A stretch of DNA of 64,000 bases, taken from contig NC_134851.1 in NCBI RefSeq assembly GCF_965363235.1, positions 57,230,833 through 57,294,832 of the forward strand, read 5' to 3'. The notes beneath the pieces were generated by a model. It had not been told where the DNA came from and ran no database searches. It saw only the letters and a program-made list of their open reading frames with translations. The translations under genes were made by a program, and so were the position numbers. Shown here piece after piece: positions 24,011-35,339 of the stretch. The DNA is from Mytilus galloprovincialis. Taxonomy: Eukaryota; Mollusca; Bivalvia; Mytilida; Mytilidae. How positions within the stretch are numbered: the stretch's first letter is position 1; each line of letters starts with the position of its first letter.

Positions 24011-24564
24011 CAATCACTCTGCAAGAATCATTTTCCTATGAAATATTCACTTTTTCGTTTCTGCATTAATTTGTCAGCTAGTTGTTTATTACTAGTACAC
24101 AAGAAAAAAAATCATATGAGATATTCAGTTTTTTGTTTCTGTACTAAATTTTAGTTTGTTGTTGGATACAAGTACGTGGAATGAATTATTAAAAAGCTTG
24201 CCTAACGTGGAATTGATTTTTTACATTTACATTTTTCTCCTAAAGCTGCCTTCGAAACAATTATGTACGAAAATCCGATAGACGTACCAGGGTAGTTTGC
24301 ATACTTATGTTGTATATGACTGGCGGGATATGTATGATATCTATAACTATCAATAAATGATTGGGCTTCCATGCTTTTTCCTACGGACAAAATGTATACG
24401 ACTAACACATGTTTAAGATTACCCAAATTGTTTACACATTTATTTATCAGCCGTTTTCCCACCCCACATTAAAGTTCAATTTTTTTTATATACTTAATCG
24501 ATTCAAATGGATAAGACGTTTTTGACCAATTGAAATATCTATATATACAAAGGGAACTATTACC

Positions 24565-26790
24565 TTATGAACGGTACGTCCTTTTTATAGTTTTGCTTTT
24601 ACTGCAATCGCATTTCTATAGCTTTTAAAAAAAATGCAAATCTTGTTCAAATCTCGATTGTTACTTTAATTTTTTTGTTTCTTTTCGAAATATTTTCATC
24701 AATCAAATTTAATAGCGTTGACGTCATAACTTAACCCTGGTTAGAAAAGTGAAGCGCATTGGTAGAGTATACCCCAAATACACTTTGTACGTACAAATAA
24801 GGACGCTTATAAATATTAAAAATAAAGTGTCCTGAGTTGCTACGGTAATGCTCTTTTTAATTAATAAAGAGGTATTTTGGGCAAAATACATTACTTTGCA
24901 GATGGTAAGATTTTTATTGACATTATCATCAGTAATTGGTTTCCCTATAATACATTGCTGATATATGTTATAGAAAAAAAAGTCATTCATTCATTTGCCA
25001 CTTATGAGAATCATCGAGTGAGTGTCGGTCGTTATTTTTTAAGGACACTTTTAATTTGAGTTAATTTCTTTTAATCTACAAACTTATATATATATCATGC
25101 TGTCTCTTTCTGTGACTTATAATGCAATCTTCACAATGATCTCCTTGCAATATTGTTAAAATTTGTTTGTATTGCAACATTACTGCCCTGAATATAAAGA
25201 TGATTGAAAAAGCTACAACATGTACTGATAAACATCTGCGCTTCCATGCCAAGACATTCGAACTCAAATGTTTACCGATGTTTAAATCTTCTAAATTTGA
25301 TAAATCTTTGATGCACAAAGAGGTTGACAGACTCGTTTGAACTCTTAACGGAACCGGTGCCTTGACAGTGTAAGCTTTTCTTACTATGCATGCATCATCA
25401 TGATTACCTGACATGTGAATTCACAATCTGAAAATACGACACAACTGGCTAAATTACTAATCAGACAACACTACTGGTATCTTAAGATCTCAGACCACAA
25501 CCATATATATTGCTAGTGAGTTGAGATACGGACACATAGTGTCTGGCTCATAGTTGGTCATTAATTATGTTTTCCTAAATCACCCGTAGAAGCTAGATAT
25601 AATCATTATATTGGGCCAAGCGACGACGTTTTAAATCTGTGTGAATTAAAAATACACTTGACTAGAATGAATTCTATTAACATTCGAAGCATTTAAATGT
25701 AAATCAAAGTAAGTTGAAAAGTTTCCAAAATACCTATATAGTAATTCACCCACTAAATGTAATGTCATATACTTTTTTAATACTGTTTTACGAACAACTA
25801 TTACTCGAGCAAAACATTTAAACTTTATTATGAGTTTTATCCCGCAATTGGTAGTCTTATCATACATATACAAATCAACAGATATCACTAGGCTGTATCT
25901 GTATACTACACAGATATCGCTTTAAAAGCTCCGCCCACTGCCGGACTACGTTATTGTATTGAGGAGTGTTGTATAAACATGTGTGATCTCATAATGTGCA
26001 TTACAGACGTATTACTTGACCTTATGCAATAAGCTAACAAAAGATTGATTTACGTTCAGTTTGTTTTGAAGCATTATTTTTAGAGCAATAAGAATAAAAT
26101 CCATTTTCTGCTAACAAACAAACCAAAACAGCAGGATCAAATCCATTTTCTACAACGCTAATCATCAGGTTAAAATGTAACATGTGTATATGTGTAGCAC
26201 CAAATCAACATTTCAGCATGATAAGTGAATGTCAAATTTAGTACAAAATTCTGAAGCGTAGGACAACTCATACACTTTTGTTTCAAATTGGACAACGTTT
26301 TGTTATTTATTTTTGCTGTTGCAATTAGTCGGCCTGCTAAAGCTATCAATACACTTGTTTGTCAGTCTCGTACAAATACAGCTGATATTCAAAGACACTA
26401 AACAGTTACACTGTTAAGCCAGTTGATAATACTTTGAACGACAAACGACAAAATTAGTTTACTCGCGTAACGGTATTAACCATATGTGGATTCTTAAAAA
26501 TTCTAAATAACTTCTGGACAATTTTAAATTTCGGTCTATTTCTGAAATTATTTCTAACATACCACCATCCCAAATGTGAAATAATAATTGTTTTGAATAA
26601 ACACGGAACGCAAGTATTTCTTCCAATGTAACGTTTACAATTATCTGACGTCAGACACGCGAAGCAATAAATGTTTTTTTTTTTAATTTGATAGATGTTT
26701 TTGTGCTTTTTAGTGAATGATTGTTTGTTTTGAGATTGTAACACAATGATGACTGCTGTACCCATATTTTGACTTTTATTTATTTTGTCT
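24565..26790. other. Non-genic stretch within unit C
   Basis: No recognised gene or repeat. Open frames of 80-112 codons at 25,076-25,414, 25,646-25,888 and 26,454-26,765 (all -) have no recognisable domain and no homologue in units A or B. Confidence 0.4.
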
Positions 26791-27489
26791 GTTTTGTACG
26801 AAAGCCTAAAAGGGACACCAATTTTTTTTTATCTCGTAAATAGTTATCAAATGTACTAGGATTATAATTTAGTACGTCAGACGCACGTTTCGTCTACATA
26901 AGACTCATCAGTGACGCTTATATCAAGCTAAACAAAAACAAAGTTGACAGCATTTAGGATCCAAAATTCCAAAAAGTTGGACCAAATACGGCTAAGGTAA
27001 TAAATGCCTGGGATAAGAAAATCCTTAGTTTTTCGAAAAATCGAAAGTTTTGTAAACAGGAAATTTATAAAAATGACCACATTATTGATATTCATGTCAA
27101 TACCGAAGTGTTAACTACCAGGATTATAATTTATTACGTCAGACGCGCGTTTCGTCTACATAAGACTCATCAGTGACGCTCATATCAAAACATTTATAAA
27201 GCCAAACAAGTACAAAGTTGAAGAGCATTTAGGATCCAAAATTAAAAAAGGTTGGGCAAAATCCGGCTAAGGTTATCTATGCCTGGGATAGGAAAATCCT
27301 TAGTTTTTCGAAAAATCCAAAGTTTTTTAAACAGGAAATTTATAAAAATGACCACATTATTGATATTCATGTCAACACCGAAGTGTTGATTACTGGGCTG
27401 GTGATACCCTCGGGGACGAAACGTCCACCAGCAGTGCCATCGACCCAGTGAGTTAAATAGTTATCAAAGGTACCAGGATTATAATTTAG

Positions 27490-27534
27490 TACGCCAGACG
27501 CGCGTTTCGTCTACATAAGAATTATCAGTGACGC
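27490..27534 (-). ncRNA. Hammerhead-derived motif, type B (altered core)
   Basis: Same architecture, but the core reads CTGATAA and stem II begins TTC rather than GTC, while GAAA, stem III and GTC are kept. The conserved G of CTGANGA is essential in studied hammerheads, so this motif is probably inactive. The same state occurs in every other B monomer: 28,200-28,244, 28,910-28,954 and 29,620-29,664. Confidence 0.88.
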
Positions 27535-27844
27535 TCATATCAAAATATTTATAAAGCCAAACAAGTACAAATTTGAAGAGCATTTAGGATCCGAAATTCC
27601 AAAATGTTTGGCCAAATACGGCTAAGGTAATCTAAGCCTGGGATAAGAAAATCCTTAGTTTTTCGAAAAATCCACAGTTTTGTAATCAGGAAATTTATAA
27701 AAATGACCACATTATTGATATTCATGTCAACACCGAAGTTTTGACTACTGGGCTGGTGATACTCTCGGGGACGAAACTTCCACCAGCAGTGGCATCGACC
27801 CAGTGATGTAAATAGGTATCAAAGGTACCAGGATTATAATTTTG

Positions 27845-27889
27845 TACGCCAGACGCGCGTTTCGTCTACATAAGACTCATCAGTGACGC
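27845..27889 (-). ncRNA. Hammerhead ribozyme, type A (intact core)
   Basis: On the - strand: GCGTCA / CTGATGA / stem II GTCTTATGTAGAC / GAAA / stem III of three pairs within ACGCGCGT / GTC / TGGCGTA. All conserved core bases are present. Stem I can form six pairs, two of them wobble. The very short stem III resembles schistosome hammerheads. Equivalent intact-core motifs in this array: 26,873-26,917, 27,135-27,179, 28,555-28,599, 29,265-29,309 (one stem II change) and 29,975-30,019 (one stem II loop change). Expected cut: 3' of the GTC. Confidence 0.9.
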
Positions 27890-30439
27890 TCATATCAAAA
27901 CATTTATAAAGCCAAACAAGTACAAAGTTGAAGAGCATTTAGGATCCAAAATTAAAAAAGGTTGGGCAAAATCCGGCTAAGGTTATCTATGCCTGGGATA
28001 GGAAAATCCTTAGTTTTTCGAAAAATCCAAAGTTTTTTAAACAGGAAATTTATAAAAATGACCACATTATTGATATTCATGTCAACACCGAAGTGTTGAT
28101 TACTGGGCTGGTGATACCCTCGGGGACGAAACGTCCACCAGCAGTGCCATCGACCCAGTGAGGTAAATAGTTATCAAAGGTACCAGGATTATAATTTAGT
28201 ACGCCAGACGCGCGTTTCGTCTACATAAGAATTATCAGTGACGCTCATATCAAAATATTTATAAAGCCAAACAAGTACAAATTTGAAGAGCATTTAGGAT
28301 CCGAAATTCCAAAATGTTTGGCCAAATACGGCTAAGGTAATCTAAGCCTGGGATAAGAAAATCCTTAGTTTTTCGAAAAATCCACAGTTTTGTAATCAGG
28401 AAATTTATAAAAATGACCACATTATTGATATTCATGTCAACACCGAAGTTTTGACTACTGGGCTGGTGATACTCTCGGGGACGAAACTTCCACCAGCAGT
28501 GGCATCGACCCAGTGATGTAAATAGGTATCAAAGGTACCAGGATTATAATTTTGTACGCCAGACGCGCGTTTCGTCTACATAAGACTCATCAGTGACGCT
28601 CATATCAAAACATTTATAAAGCCAAACAAGTACAAAGTTGAAGAGCATTTAGGATCCAAAATTAAAAAAGGTTGGGCAAAATCCGGCTAAGGTTATCTAT
28701 GCCTGGGATAGGAATATCCTTAGTTTTTCGAAAAATCCAAAGTTTTTTAAACAGGAAATTTATAAAAATGACCACATTATTGATATTCATGTCAACACCG
28801 AAGTGTTGATTACTGGGCTGGTGATAACCTCGGGGACGAAACGTCCACCAGCAGTGCCATCGACCCAGTGAGGTAAATAGTTATCAAAGGTACCAGGATT
28901 ATAATTTAGTACGCCAGACGCGCGTTTCGTCTACATAAGAATTATCAGTGACGCTCATATCAAAATATTTATAAAGCCAAACAAGTACAAATTTGAAGAG
29001 CATTTAGGATCCGAAATTCCAAAATGTTTGGCCAAATACGGCTAAGGTAATCTAAGCCTGGGATAAGAAAATCCTTAGTTTTTCGAAAAATCCACAGTTT
29101 TGTAATCAGGAAATTTATAAAAATGACCACATTATTGATATTCATGTCAACACCGAAGTTTTGACTACTGGGCTGGTGATACTCTCGGGGACGAAACTTC
29201 CACCAGCAGTGGCATCGACCCAGTGATGTAAATAGGTATCAAAGGTACCAGGATTATAATTTTGTACGCCAGACGCGCGTTTCGTCTACATACGACTCAT
29301 CAGTGACGCTCATATCAAAACATTTATAAAGCCAAACAAGTACAAAGTTGAAGAGCATTTAGGATCCAAAATTAAAAAAGGTTGGGCAAAATCCGGCTAA
29401 GGTTATCTATGCCTGGGATAGGAAAATCCTTAGTTTTTCGAAAAATCCAAAGTTTTTTAAACAGGAAATTTATAAAAATGACCACATTATTGATATTCAT
29501 GTCAACACCGAAGTGTTGATTACTGGGCTGGTGATACCCTCGGGGACGAAACGTCCACCAGCAGTGCCATCGACCCAGTGAGGTAAATAGTTATCAAAGG
29601 TACCAGGATTATAATTTAGTACGCAAGACGCGCGTTTCGTCTACATAAGAATTATCAGTGACGCTCATATCAAAATATTTATAAAGCCAAACAAGTACAA
29701 ATTTGAAGCGCATTTAGGATCCAAAATTCCAAAATGTTTGGCCAAATACGGCTAAGGTAATCTAAGCCTGGGATAAGAAAATCCTTAGTTTTTCGAAAAA
29801 TCCACAGTTTTGTAATCAGGAAATTTATAAAAATGACCACATTATTGATATTCATGTCAACACCGAAGTTTTGACTACTGGGCTGGTGATACTCTCGGGG
29901 ACGAAACTTCCACCAACAGTGGCATCGACCCAGTGATGTAAATAGGTATCAAAGGTACCAGGATTATAATTTTGTACGCCAGACGCGCGTTTCGTCTACA
30001 TCAGACTCATCAGTGACGCTCATTTCAAAATATTTATAAAGCCAAACAAGTACAAAGTTGAAGAGCATTTAGGATCCAAAATTCCCAAAAAGTTGGGTCA
30101 AATACGGCTAAGGTAATCTATGCCTTGGATAAAAAAAATCCTTAGTTTTTCGAAAAATCCACGTTTTGGAAACAGGAAATTTATAAAAATGACCACATTA
30201 CGAGATAATTATCGCGTAGTACGAGTTAAGAAGTTTTTGTAACTCTTAATTACGAGATAGTTATCGCGTAATTACAATAAAACTATCGCGATATCACGAG
30301 ATGTTATTTTTTTTTATCTCGTAACACGCAATAATTTTTCGTAATTACGCGATAGTTTTTCTCGTAATGACGAGATATTAATCTCGAAATTAAGAAATAA
30401 ATATTTTTGGTGTGTGTCCCTCATAGGCTTTCGTAGTTT

Positions 30440-30660
30440 TGTGAAAGTATCGTTGTTAATATTACGGAATTTGATGCGACTGTCATATAAGTGAGAGATT
30501 TAGTGCTATAATACCAGGTTCAATCTACCATTTTCTACATTTGAAAATGCCTGTACCAGGTCAGGAATATGACAGTTGTTGTCCATTCATTTGATGCGTT
30601 TTGTCATTTGATTAGAGAATATTCCTCGGAGTTCAGTATTTTTGTGATCTTTATTTTTTA
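30440..30660 (-). repeat. Interspersed repeat family R2, reverse orientation
   Basis: Contains CCTGTACCAGGTCAGGAATA, ATGACAGTTGTTGTCCATTC and TTCCTCGGAGTTCAGTATTT. It is the best preserved R2 copy here and lies about 110 bp upstream of the start of gene C. Confidence 0.75.
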
Positions 30661-30769
30661 TTATCTTTATATATTAAGCAAAAACGATAGCCTCATATAA
30701 ATATAAGTTAAGTTTTATAGAGATATTAGATACTAACTGACATCTTTTAAATTTGTTTTAGGAATCACA

Positions 30770-32458
30770 ATGGCCTCTATAATCAATAGATGTGGCATAT
30801 GTTCACTTAGACAGATTACAAAAACATCTTCCCACTGGTGTCCTGAGTGTAAAGAAGCCATTTGCGATGAGTGCAAAGAGCATCATAAATTACTGAAAGC
30901 GACCAGAAGTCACAAACCCACTGCAATTTCCAGTTATAAGTCACTTCCGTCAGTCATAACTGGCATTCAGCATTCATGTATCTATCACAATGAACAGTAT
31001 CAACAATACTGCGTTGAACATGCCTTGCCGATTTGTTTTAAATGCATAAATGAGCATCGGAAATGCAACGTGACTACTCTTGAAAATGTCACTGTAAATG
31101 TTAAGAACTCCGGGCAATTTTTAGATTTAGAATCAAGGCTGGAAGACTTATTGCTAAACATCGATATAATGAAAAAAGACAGAAAAGCTAATGTGACTGG
31201 CATTGAAAATTTGAAAACGCGGCAAGTTGCAGAAATTAAAAAGAAAAGACTTGAACTAAACAAACATTTAGACAATCTTGAAAGACAATTTATTAAAGAT
31301 ATTGAAGAAAAGGTATGTAAATGTAAGGAGGGTATCCAGAAAGTTGTATCGTCGATAAAAGAAAAAGAAACAGTTATTCATCACTGCCAGGTAAATTTCC
31401 AAAGCATAAAAAAATATGCATCCGATCTTCAAATATTTCTTGCAATGAAAGAAATTGAGTTGAAAGTTGACGAAAACGAAAAGTATCTGTACTGTTTGTC
31501 ACAATCTAAAAGTTTTGAGCAACTTGATATTGTGTGTAAGAATGACACAGGTGTTCAAAGTATTTTCAAAAGTTTAAAATTGTTTGGCATAATTGAGATT
31601 AAAACTCGAACTAAAACTATTGATTTTATCAGAGCGAAGGATAAACAGGCACAGTTCCAAGTAGCAGGGGCGAAAAAGACGATAAACAATATGAAGTTAA
31701 ATATGCAGAAGAAGATTCCAACTTACGGAGAAGAAGTAAGGGGTGGTTGTATTTCAAAAGAAGGGGACGCTTTGTTTACTGATTATTTTAATAAGAAATC
31801 GCTTAACGTTATCAAATCAGATGATACCCTGAGATATATCATGCCGCTTGATCCTAGTTATGGGTATGACATTACATTTATCGATGAGAAAACTGTCGCT
31901 ATAACATCTGGTCATTTATCGATGAAGACCGGAATTGACATTATAAACATAAAGAACCGCAGTAAATTGAACTTCATCAGACTTCCTGATCGTACATATG
32001 GTATCACATGTGATCATGGCTTTATATTTGTCTGTGTTTCAGAATGTGGTATATACAAAGTAAATACGTTGGATTATACCACAAGTCGCGTAATCAGTTG
32101 TTCTTTGCCGGCATATTCCTACGTATCTGTATCCACCGAAAAGATATACTACACTGACTATAAGGATGCCAGTGTAATTTGTTGTGATCATAATGGCTCA
32201 CGTATTTGGGTTTTTAAAGATGATTCAGTTTTGAAAATACCGAGAGGCATCGCAGTAGATAATGATGGTAGCGTGTTTGTTATTGGACATGGATCGTCAA
32301 ATGTAGTCATTATATCAAACGATGGAAAAAGTCACAAGGAAATCCTGAATAAAGAGGATGGTCTCCGACAGCCATCTGCAATTTTCTTTGATAAACAGAA
32401 AAGGGAACTCCTTGTTGCAAATGATAAGCAAACTGCCTTTCTCTACAATATAACGTAA
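30770..32458 (+). CDS. RING-less TRIM-like B-box / coiled-coil / beta-propeller protein (intact copy C)
   Basis: 562 residues in one exon. Two zinc-binding B-boxes: first with C8, C11, C24, C27, C32, C35, H39 and H48; second with C70, H73, C81, H84, C89, C92, H96 and C99. There is no RING finger before them. A charged coiled coil follows at about 115-225. The C-terminal third (about 325-562) reads as NHL-like propeller blades, best seen in PRGIAVDNDGSVFVIG and YGITCDHGFIFVC. Known of the family: B-box proteins of this build oligomerise through the coiled coil and bind partners or RNA by the propeller, often with roles in ubiquitin signalling or innate immunity. Direct ligase activity is doubtful without a RING. 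A TTTAAATTTGTTTTAG acceptor 9 bp before the ATG suggests a non-coding upstream exon. AATAAA lies at 32,558-32,563. It is the only intact member of the triplication. Confidence 0.92.
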   Translation: MASIINRCGICSLRQITKTSSHWCPECKEAICDECKEHHKLLKATRSHKPTAISSYKSLPSVITGIQHSCIYHNEQYQQYCVEHALPICFKCINEHRKCNVTTLENVTVNVKNSGQFLDLESRLEDLLLNIDIMKKDRKANVTGIENLKTRQVAEIKKKRLELNKHLDNLERQFIKDIEEKVCKCKEGIQKVVSSIKEKETVIHHCQVNFQSIKKYASDLQIFLAMKEIELKVDENEKYLYCLSQSKSFEQLDIVCKNDTGVQSIFKSLKLFGIIEIKTRTKTIDFIRAKDKQAQFQVAGAKKTINNMKLNMQKKIPTYGEEVRGGCISKEGDALFTDYFNKKSLNVIKSDDTLRYIMPLDPSYGYDITFIDEKTVAITSGHLSMKTGIDIINIKNRSKLNFIRLPDRTYGITCDHGFIFVCVSECGIYKVNTLDYTTSRVISCSLPAYSYVSVSTEKIYYTDYKDASVICCDHNGSRIWVFKDDSVLKIPRGIAVDNDGSVFVIGHGSSNVVIISNDGKSHKEILNKEDGLRQPSAIFFDKQKRELLVANDKQTAFLYNIT

Positions 32459-33284
32459 AAGTTATGATGCCAAACAAATAACATTTAATTGTACAGTGCC
32501 ATGCTTTACACGAATCAGTTTAAATGATTTCAAATAATTAAAAAACCTATAAATCAAAATAAAAAACGAAATCTTGAATTGTCTGCAATTGAATTAAATT
32601 GTATAAACATTTAATACTGTTATAATTAATCAAAATTAGATTGATTGATATTGAAAACTTGAAGGAGATTTCCAAGATCACGTCTTATATATATATATAT
32701 AAAAGTATTTGAAAAACGACAGAAGAATTGTGAACATTTGCCCACGTTAAAGGTAGAGCCATTTTCAAATTTATTTCATACGATAAACAATAATCATTAA
32801 CTATAGCTACCACTGATTGAAATGTTTTGAATTGACTTCGGCCTTTTTTGAATGATTAGGAAATCAAAAGTTGTTTTACCCCGCTTGATAAGCTGTCGTA
32901 TTTGGTAAAACGCAAAATAACAAAAATACCAAACATAAATTCAAAATGAATGTGGCAAAATACATGCAGACTCTCTAAGATATTGCAACGCAACCCAAAT
33001 GAATGTTAAAAAAAATCGCCAAATTCAACAAATATGTTGTCATTATGAAACTCCTGCATATTGATCACTTGTTTCTTGGTTATGCATATTTACCTGTTTT
33101 CTTCACCTTTAGCAAACAATATCGTATGTTATCCCAAAAGCAACATATTTATTACGTACGTACCATGTGTATATTGAAAAGCATTGTGGATTATACTTTA
33201 TAGACGATTGTCCAATTTAATATAGAAAAAAAACTGTTTCTTTTTTATACTTTCTTATATTATACAACTTTGTGTTTTATCTGG
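32459..33284. other. 3' flank of gene C, no other gene
   Basis: Contains the likely 3' untranslated region, then A+T-rich sequence including a short TA run near 32,685-32,702. Nothing else recognised. Confidence 0.5.
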
Positions 33285-33715
33285 ACCTTAGCCTGTTTTA
33301 ATATGAGCATCTCTGATGATTCTTGTGTAGATGCATGGACTTTTGGCTCTACAAATTATAAGTTCGATATCTTTGATGAGTATTTGCAATCATTTGTTTG
33401 GTGACACCGACAGTGGACGTGTATCCTTGGTCTGTATGAGCAAAGTCGTCAGCATTGTTGAATGAAATATCATTGATATGATAATTTTTTGTATTTACAA
33501 TATACCAAAAATTTGATTACTAGTACTCAATATTTATTAAATATTTTTTTACCACAATGAACACTCAATAGAAGCCGGATTTAGCAAAATTTGTGGTTTC
33601 ATTGCTTTTCAACTCTGTACTGAGTTTGTTCTTCTAGCTGTTTTGATTTGAACACCACAAGTCTTAGATATACGAAACGCGCTTCAGGTGCACCAATCTG
33701 TAAGCATATGGCCCT
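33285..33715 (+). repeat. Two strongly decayed hammerhead-monomer relics
   Basis: Around 33,303-33,345, GAGCATCTCTGATGATTCTT followed by TGTAGATGC resembles a worn hammerhead start. At 33,555-33,715 the body segment TTTTCAACTCTGTACT and the tail ACGAAACGCGCTTCAGGTGC match the + strand orientation of the monomer. Neither retains a full core. Confidence 0.5.
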
Positions 33716-34379
33716 TTTCGAGGATAAATCATACTCTTAAGTCATAAACATTTCAAAGTAATTCATGTTTTTTTAAAGAATAGCCGCGGTGATAATTTCT
33801 GAGGGGTAATTACCTCATATTCTATATATTTATGTGGTATTTTTTATAGCCTGCTGCTGGATCATTGCATGTTAACATGTATCGATAAGAATAAATTATA
33901 CTTTTGCTGAGTCGTTATTACAACAAGACATTGTGTATGCATTCCGTTATTGTAAAACTTATTCAATGTTATGACTTTCGGTCATTATTTTCATAACCCT
34001 CAAATAATCATGATTACAAAAATCGCAAGAAAATAATATACACTAATCCTTCAAGGATATTCACGTGCTCAAAAAACCTCATTCTCAATATAAATTTAAT
34101 CGCCATCAATCAAAATTCCCTTCCAGATTTTGCACTTTTTACAATTGGTTCAAATGAGGCAATGATGCTGCAGCCAGATTATTAAATACATATCCACGTG
34201 AATTGCACAAATACTGCGGTGCAATGCCAGAAAATGAAAAACCTGATATTATCTGCTGACAATATTGTAAGGTCAACCGTAAACTGGAGAGTTTTTTTAG
34301 CTTTCTCTTTCCTGTGACAAAGCATGAAAGACTCATTTATCTGGTTACTTTACTTGAAATAACCTAAGTGATGTATGTG
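33716..34379. other. Non-genic spacer
   Basis: Nothing recognised. Confidence 0.4.
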
Positions 34380-34532
34380 TTTCGGACCATGTGAGTATTT
34401 GGACCATACGCATATGCGTATACTCATATGGTCCGATCAAACGCGTATGGTCCGAACGTACGCGTATGGTCGGACCGTATGAGTATAATACTCGTTTGGT
34501 TATTAACGGGCCGGACCATATGAGTAGACCAT
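34380..34532. repeat. Cluster of GGACCATATGAGTA-type palindromic words
   Basis: At least six forms of GGACCAT(A/G)(T/C)G(A/C)GTAT or its complement occur in 150 bp, in both orientations, with the central palindrome ATACGCATATGCGTAT. The overlapping frames on both strands (34,345-34,624) are by-products. Confidence 0.8.
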
Positions 34533-34539
34533 ATAGGTA

Positions 34540-34960
34540 TTTATGGCTTGGGCAACTGCCAACAAGAGACGAAAATGACACAGATATCAACAACTATAGG
34601 TCCACGTACGGCCTCCAACCATGAGCAAAGCCCATACCACATAGTCAGTTATAAAAGGCCCCGATATGACAATGTAGAACAATTCAAACGAGAAAACTAA
34701 CGGATTTATTTATATATATAAAAACAATGAACGAAAACAAATATGTAACACATAAACAAACGACAACCACTGAATTACAGGCTTCTGACTTGGGACAGGC
34801 ACATAAATAAATAATGTGGCGGGGTTAAACATGTTATTGGGATCCAAACCCTCCCCATAATCTGCGACAGTGGTATAACAGTACAACATAAGAACGAACT
34901 AAAACAATCAGTTGAAAAAGGCTTAACTGATCAGATGGACAAAAATACAAATCAACGTTG
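34540..34960 (+). repeat. Interspersed repeat family R3
   Basis: Contains AATGACACAGATATCAACAA, GAGCAAAGCCCATACC, AAACGAGAAAACTAACGG, AACGACAACCACTGAATTAC, CTGACTTGGGACAGGCAC and GGCGGGGTTAAAC, in order. The same order recurs at 42,365-42,680, 42,800-43,250, 57,325-57,615 and 57,850-58,165. Non-coding and very common in mussels as far as I recognise it. Confidence 0.8.
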
Positions 34961-35339
34961 CCGGCTACTTGTACATCCCGACAACAAAAAGGCACTAGGA
35001 AAAGATTGCATGTTAAGATTATAATTCGAGAAATAGTCTGATTTAATGTTGAGGAAGTTATGCAGTACCCTTTTTTGTCATATCCATTATAAGTTTGTAG
35101 TGAGTCTTGTGTGTTTTTTTTTTTTAAAGTTCATTAGTATGTTTTGGACTTTATGTGACGTCCAGCAAAACTTCCTAATTATGCGAAGTTTATTCTCATA
35201 ACAGTTAAAGGAAGGTACAGTTTAAATATCGAGCACATGTTTTTAAATTTACTATTAATACTTATATTGTATTCTAATCTTTCAGGTGAGAAAAGATTTA
35301 TCCTTATGTGATTTATTTAAAAGTACTTGGTGAGTGTTT
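34961..35339. other. Non-genic spacer
   Basis: Nothing recognised. Confidence 0.4.

Larger units (their letters stand above)
26850..30205 (-). repeat. Retrozyme-type tandem array 1 (alternating 354/356-bp monomers)
   Basis: The boundary word ACCAGGATTATAA recurs at 27,472, 27,828, 28,182, 28,538, 28,892, 29,248, 29,602 and 29,958. Steps alternate 356, 354, 356, 354, so the true unit is a 710-bp dimer. The flanking partial units are at about 26,850-27,116, 27,117-27,471 and 29,958-30,205. Within the dimer, monomer A (354) and B (356) differ at many places, but A matches A and B matches B almost perfectly. Each monomer has a hammerhead at one end (read on the - strand), a non-coding body with a TCCTTAGTTTTTCG segment, and a hairpin at the other end. 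No open frame is present. Metazoan retrozymes and Penelope-like retroelements are known to carry such ribozymes. Confidence 0.92.
26797..30435. mobile_element. MITE-like element split by a retrozyme array
   Basis: Ends TACGAAAGCCT and AGGCTTTCGTA, followed inward by related GGGACACCA / TGGTGTGTGTCCC segments. The flanks carry the 6-bp duplication GTTTTG (26,791-26,796 and 30,436-30,441). The interior left after removing the array is made of TTACGAGATA/TATCGCGTAA-type palindromes (30,205-30,400). The array begins near ATCTCGTAA and ends before TTACGAGATA, so it landed inside this element. Confidence 0.72.
23320..32458 (+). repeat. Segmental duplication unit C
   Basis: 23,330-23,520 matches 4385-4560 and 12,295-12,440, and 24,240-24,560 matches 5560-5930 and 12,900-13,120. 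The gene at the end is intact. It is longer than units A and B mainly because of the 3.6-kb element at 26,797-30,435. Divergence from A and B is higher than between A and B. Confidence 0.72.

Noticed and set aside
26850-30205. CRISPR-like or centromeric satellite array
   Set aside because: Monomers of about 355 bp are contiguous with no spacers, so it is not CRISPR. A centromere role cannot be judged from ten units, and the ribozyme content explains the array better.
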